Origin: Candidatus Obscuribacter sp.
GTDB lineage: Bacteria; Cyanobacteriota; Vampirovibrionia; Obscuribacterales; Obscuribacteraceae
DNA: 64,000 bases
NCBI GenBank assembly: GCA_016712465.1
Contig: JADJQZ010000001.1
Location: 248,001 to 312,000 of the forward strand
Direction of reading: 5' to 3'
Below are positions 62,101 to 64,000 of this stretch, piece after piece (the stretch's first letter is position 1; each line of letters begins with the position of its first letter). The notes under the pieces were generated by a model. It saw nothing but the letters and a program-made list of their open reading frames with translations. It was not told where the DNA came from and made no database searches. The position numbers were made by a program, and so were the translations under genes.

Positions 62101-62776
62101 GCCGGAAGTTTCGGCAATATCGGCAGAGCAGTCTACTGCGCTGCCGGAATCAGAGTTTTTGGAGGCGCCCCCGACCGCCACCGAGAGTAAGCCGACCTTC
62201 AGTGCCGAGCTATTGGAGCCGGCGGAAGCTGATAACGGTCGTGGCACTCTGGTGGTAGTAGATATGCAAGCGCCCTTTGTCAGTGCCTGCAAAGATCCGC
62301 TCCTGGTTGCCTCTGTGGTAGAGCAGGTGGAGCTGGCAGTATCTCGCGGCTGGGCCGTTGTTCTGGTGGAAGTGAAGCCCTGGGCTTATGGTGCCACCCT
62401 GGCGCCGATTCTAGACCTGTTGAAAGACAAGTACGAGCATTACAGTGCCTGCCAGAAGGAAGGTGATGATGGCTCGGCGCCGGTGCTTGAGACTTGTGAA
62501 AGACTTCACTTCAGTGAACAATTCTTTCGCGTTACAGGGGTTTTAATTGGGGCTTGTGTTCTCTCCACTGCTCGTGGTCTGGTGCACAGGCGGCAGGACT
62601 GTCTGGTGCGGGTTATGAAGGAAGCCTGCGGTACCAGCCTGGAAGACACGGCCCTGGCCTGGGTCAACTTCCCTCAAGGGGAGCGGCTTGTGGTGAGCAG
62701 CAAAGCCATTGATGGTGCTGGAAACACTGATATTGCCGCACCTGACTCCCCGGCTGAGTCTTTGATGGAAACCTAG
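62084..62776 (+). CDS. Isochorismatase-like cysteine hydrolase
   Basis: A 230-residue protein: a 50-residue low-complexity N-terminus, then the isochorismatase fold with catalytic Asp60 in VVVDMQAPF, a Lys in the SACQKEGDD region and the nucleophile Cys158 in GVLIGACVLST. It hydrolyses an amide or ether of unknown identity. The best ribosome site (AGGAG) is spaced for the mini-frame at 62071, so the start of this gene is uncertain. Confidence 0.8.
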   Translation: MNANVEPEVSAISAEQSTALPESEFLEAPPTATESKPTFSAELLEPAEADNGRGTLVVVDMQAPFVSACKDPLLVASVVEQVELAVSRGWAVVLVEVKPWAYGATLAPILDLLKDKYEHYSACQKEGDDGSAPVLETCERLHFSEQFFRVTGVLIGACVLSTARGLVHRRQDCLVRVMKEACGTSLEDTALAWVNFPQGERLVVSSKAIDGAGNTDIAAPDSPAESLMET

Positions 62777-63312
62777 AGCGGAAGCGGAAATTTCTTTGCA
62801 AGGGAGCGCTCTTTGCCTGACTTTGCCTATATGCGGGCATGTAACGAAACCGCAAGGATGTAAAGTGATGGAATTCACATGTTCTTGCAGTCTGTTGGTC
62901 TGGAACCCGGCTGGAAGCCTTGGTTCCAGTGGCTAATGCACAGCCCTGAAGGCTTTTAATCATCTCAATGTGAGAAGTTCGGATATTTGTGGGGCAGTCT
63001 AGCGAACCCTCGCGAGGATGCCCCTTGTAAACATGCTGTTTGCAGCCTGTACCTGGAAATGCCGCTGGGATAGGGTGAGGTGTCTTCTTCCTTCCCCAAA
63101 TTCAACCGAGTTCCAATCTCCTTTACCACCTGATCAAGCTGCTATCGCACATGCACCCTCTCTCCCTTGAATTCAATGGGGATTTGAAGGAAGCAGGACC
63201 TTTCTTAGATGACCGGCGTGTGCCTGGGGCAGCAGTTCGATACGGCATTCTTGCCTATCAACCTAAACCATCCAAATCAATCCAAACCAGGTCAATGACC
63301 TCAGGAGAACTA
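62777..63312. other. Intergenic region upstream of terB
   Basis: No gene seen. It contains palindromic CCTCGCGAGG near 63008-63017 and a GTAAACATGCTGTTTGC element at about 63027-63043 that resembles the palindrome upstream of the Ubl operon. Confidence 0.35.
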
Positions 63313-63768
63313 ATGAACCTCTGGAACAAAATCCGTGACGCCGCCACTTCCGCTTCCGCCGACCTGAAGGGTCGCGTTTCGCGGTTCAACAACAGCAAGT
63401 TCAAAGATGCCGTCATGGCTATCTGCGCCCTCATGGCCAGCGCCGACGGCACCATCAAGCCGGAGGAGAAGCGCAAGACCATTGCCTGCATCGGCAGCCT
63501 CGATGCCCTGCAGTCCTTCGACGCCAAGGAACTGAAGACCCTGTTCGAGGCCCACTGCGATGCCATCGCCGACGACGTGGACATCGGTCGCATCAACGCT
63601 CTGCGCGCCGTGGCCAAGATCGCCGGCAAGGGTGAGGAAACCAGCTCCGCTCTCGAAGTGGCACTGGTGATCGCCAATTCCGACGGCGAGTTCGCCCCCG
63701 AGGAGAAGGACATGTTCAAGCAGATCTGTCGCACCCTCAAGGTGAATGCCGCCGACTACGGCGTCTGA
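63313..63768 (+). CDS. terB: TerB-family protein
   Basis: A 151-residue TerB, the same length as the E. coli protein. Two helical EF-like repeats carry metal-binding acidic motifs: MASADGTIKPEEK and IANSDGEFAPEEK. Codons are strongly G/C-ending. AGGAG lies 5 bases before the ATG at 63313; the frame extends to 63151 without a ribosome site. It is part of the Ter island but separated by 3 kb from the biosynthetic block. Confidence 0.92.
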   Translation: MNLWNKIRDAATSASADLKGRVSRFNNSKFKDAVMAICALMASADGTIKPEEKRKTIACIGSLDALQSFDAKELKTLFEAHCDAIADDVDIGRINALRAVAKIAGKGEETSSALEVALVIANSDGEFAPEEKDMFKQICRTLKVNAADYGV

Positions 63769-63773
63769 TTGAC

Positions 63774-63795
63774 GCAGACGTTCTCTACGTCTGTT
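63774..63795 (+). terminator. Terminator after terB
   Basis: CAGACGT-TCTCT-ACGTCTG hairpin followed by TTCTTCT, beginning just after the stop. A second hairpin (GTGATGCCG/CGGCATCAC) lies at 63840-63868. Confidence 0.7.
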
Positions 63796-63907
63796 CTTCT
63801 CGGGGCTAACTCCGATTTGAATAGGACGGTCATTTAACAGTGATGCCGGGCTTCCGGCTCGGCATCACGCTTGAGTCAGTCGGACAATCACTGTTCGTTT
63901 TTTTTCC

Positions 63908-63953
63908 ATGGGGACGGTTGGAACTGTCAATACCCCTGAAAGCCGCATGATTT
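63908..63953. repeat. Dispersed repeat, copy 2
   Basis: Second copy of the 41689-41736 element, with GGTTGGAACTG and GCATGATTT shared. It lies after a T-run at the end of the Ter island. Confidence 0.6.
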
Positions 63954-64000
63954 CATCTCCTTTTGCTACTTTTTGTACTTTTTGGCAGCACAAAGTGAGG

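Noticed and set aside
1..64000. tRNA genes, rRNA or CRISPR array
   Set aside because: I looked for the GGTTCGAAT-type T-arm and for regularly spaced repeats and found none. A tRNAscan/CRISPR search would settle it.

Overview
The window is 64 kb of bacterial chromosome-like sequence, gene-dense on both strands. Lipobox and Sec signal peptides, a secreted TonB-C-like protein, site-2 proteases and a C-terminal processing protease suggest a didermic (Gram-negative type) cell. No rRNA, tRNA or other taxonomic marker was seen, so the lineage is not fixed. A large-genome environmental lineage such as the non-photosynthetic relatives of cyanobacteria would fit, but that is a guess.

Layout. (1) 34-4062, minus strand: a run of small membrane proteins with a DUF4442-like thioesterase-fold protein, a SohB-type peptidase and a TPR protein. 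(2) 5804-15892, minus strand: the most notable locus. A nine-gene, closely spaced operon encodes, in order of transcription, a beta-grasp ubiquitin-like protein, a membrane-anchored protein with a C-terminal E2-like segment, a second E2-like protein, a JAMM/JAB metalloprotease, a ThiF/E1-like enzyme, a ClpA/C-type double AAA+ unfoldase without a ClpP-docking loop, a protein of unknown function, a small membrane protein and an M50 site-2 protease. A strong terminator closes it. It reads as a complete bacterial ubiquitin-like conjugation system wired to an unfoldase and membrane proteolysis. (3) 16.3-21.9 kb: an HD-GYP protein, a TauE/SafE permease, a TPR protein and an ABC exporter. (4) 22.2-24.0 kb: three short GC-rich genes that look foreign (phage-like), followed by an insertion sequence (24217-25978) with 13-bp terminal inverted repeats. 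(5) 26.8-32.3 kb: RseP, a pseudogene and an islet of small unrecognised genes. (6) 32.8-38.0 kb: LOG-family protein, thioredoxin-like protein, class II fumarase, membrane protein and Nudix hydrolase. (7) 38.2-45.1 kb: a 67-aa protein, a 653-aa GC-rich polytopic membrane protein, a lipoprotein behind a long RNA hairpin, a TonB-C-like protein and a CtpA-type protease. (8) 45.8-63.8 kb, plus strand: a large tellurium/stress (Ter) island with TerC, four TerD paralogs, a VWA protein, coiled-coil membrane-anchored proteins, the Ter-associated biosynthetic set (PRTase-TRSP, two HAD phosphatases, StiP/PELOTA, citrate-lyase-like, ATP-grasp), then ChaN-like, isochorismatase-like and TerB proteins.

How the parts work together. 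In the Ubl operon the E1 would adenylate the Ubl after the JAB protease exposes its C-terminal glycine. The E2-like proteins, one tethered to the membrane, would pass it to targets, and the Clp ATPase and M50 protease would handle tagged or membrane proteins. In the Ter island, TerD/TerC/TerB and the VWA protein form the known membrane-associated stress complex, and the PRTase/HAD/lyase/ATP-grasp genes are predicted to make a nucleoside-like metabolite. All functions come from motifs read by eye; no database search was run.
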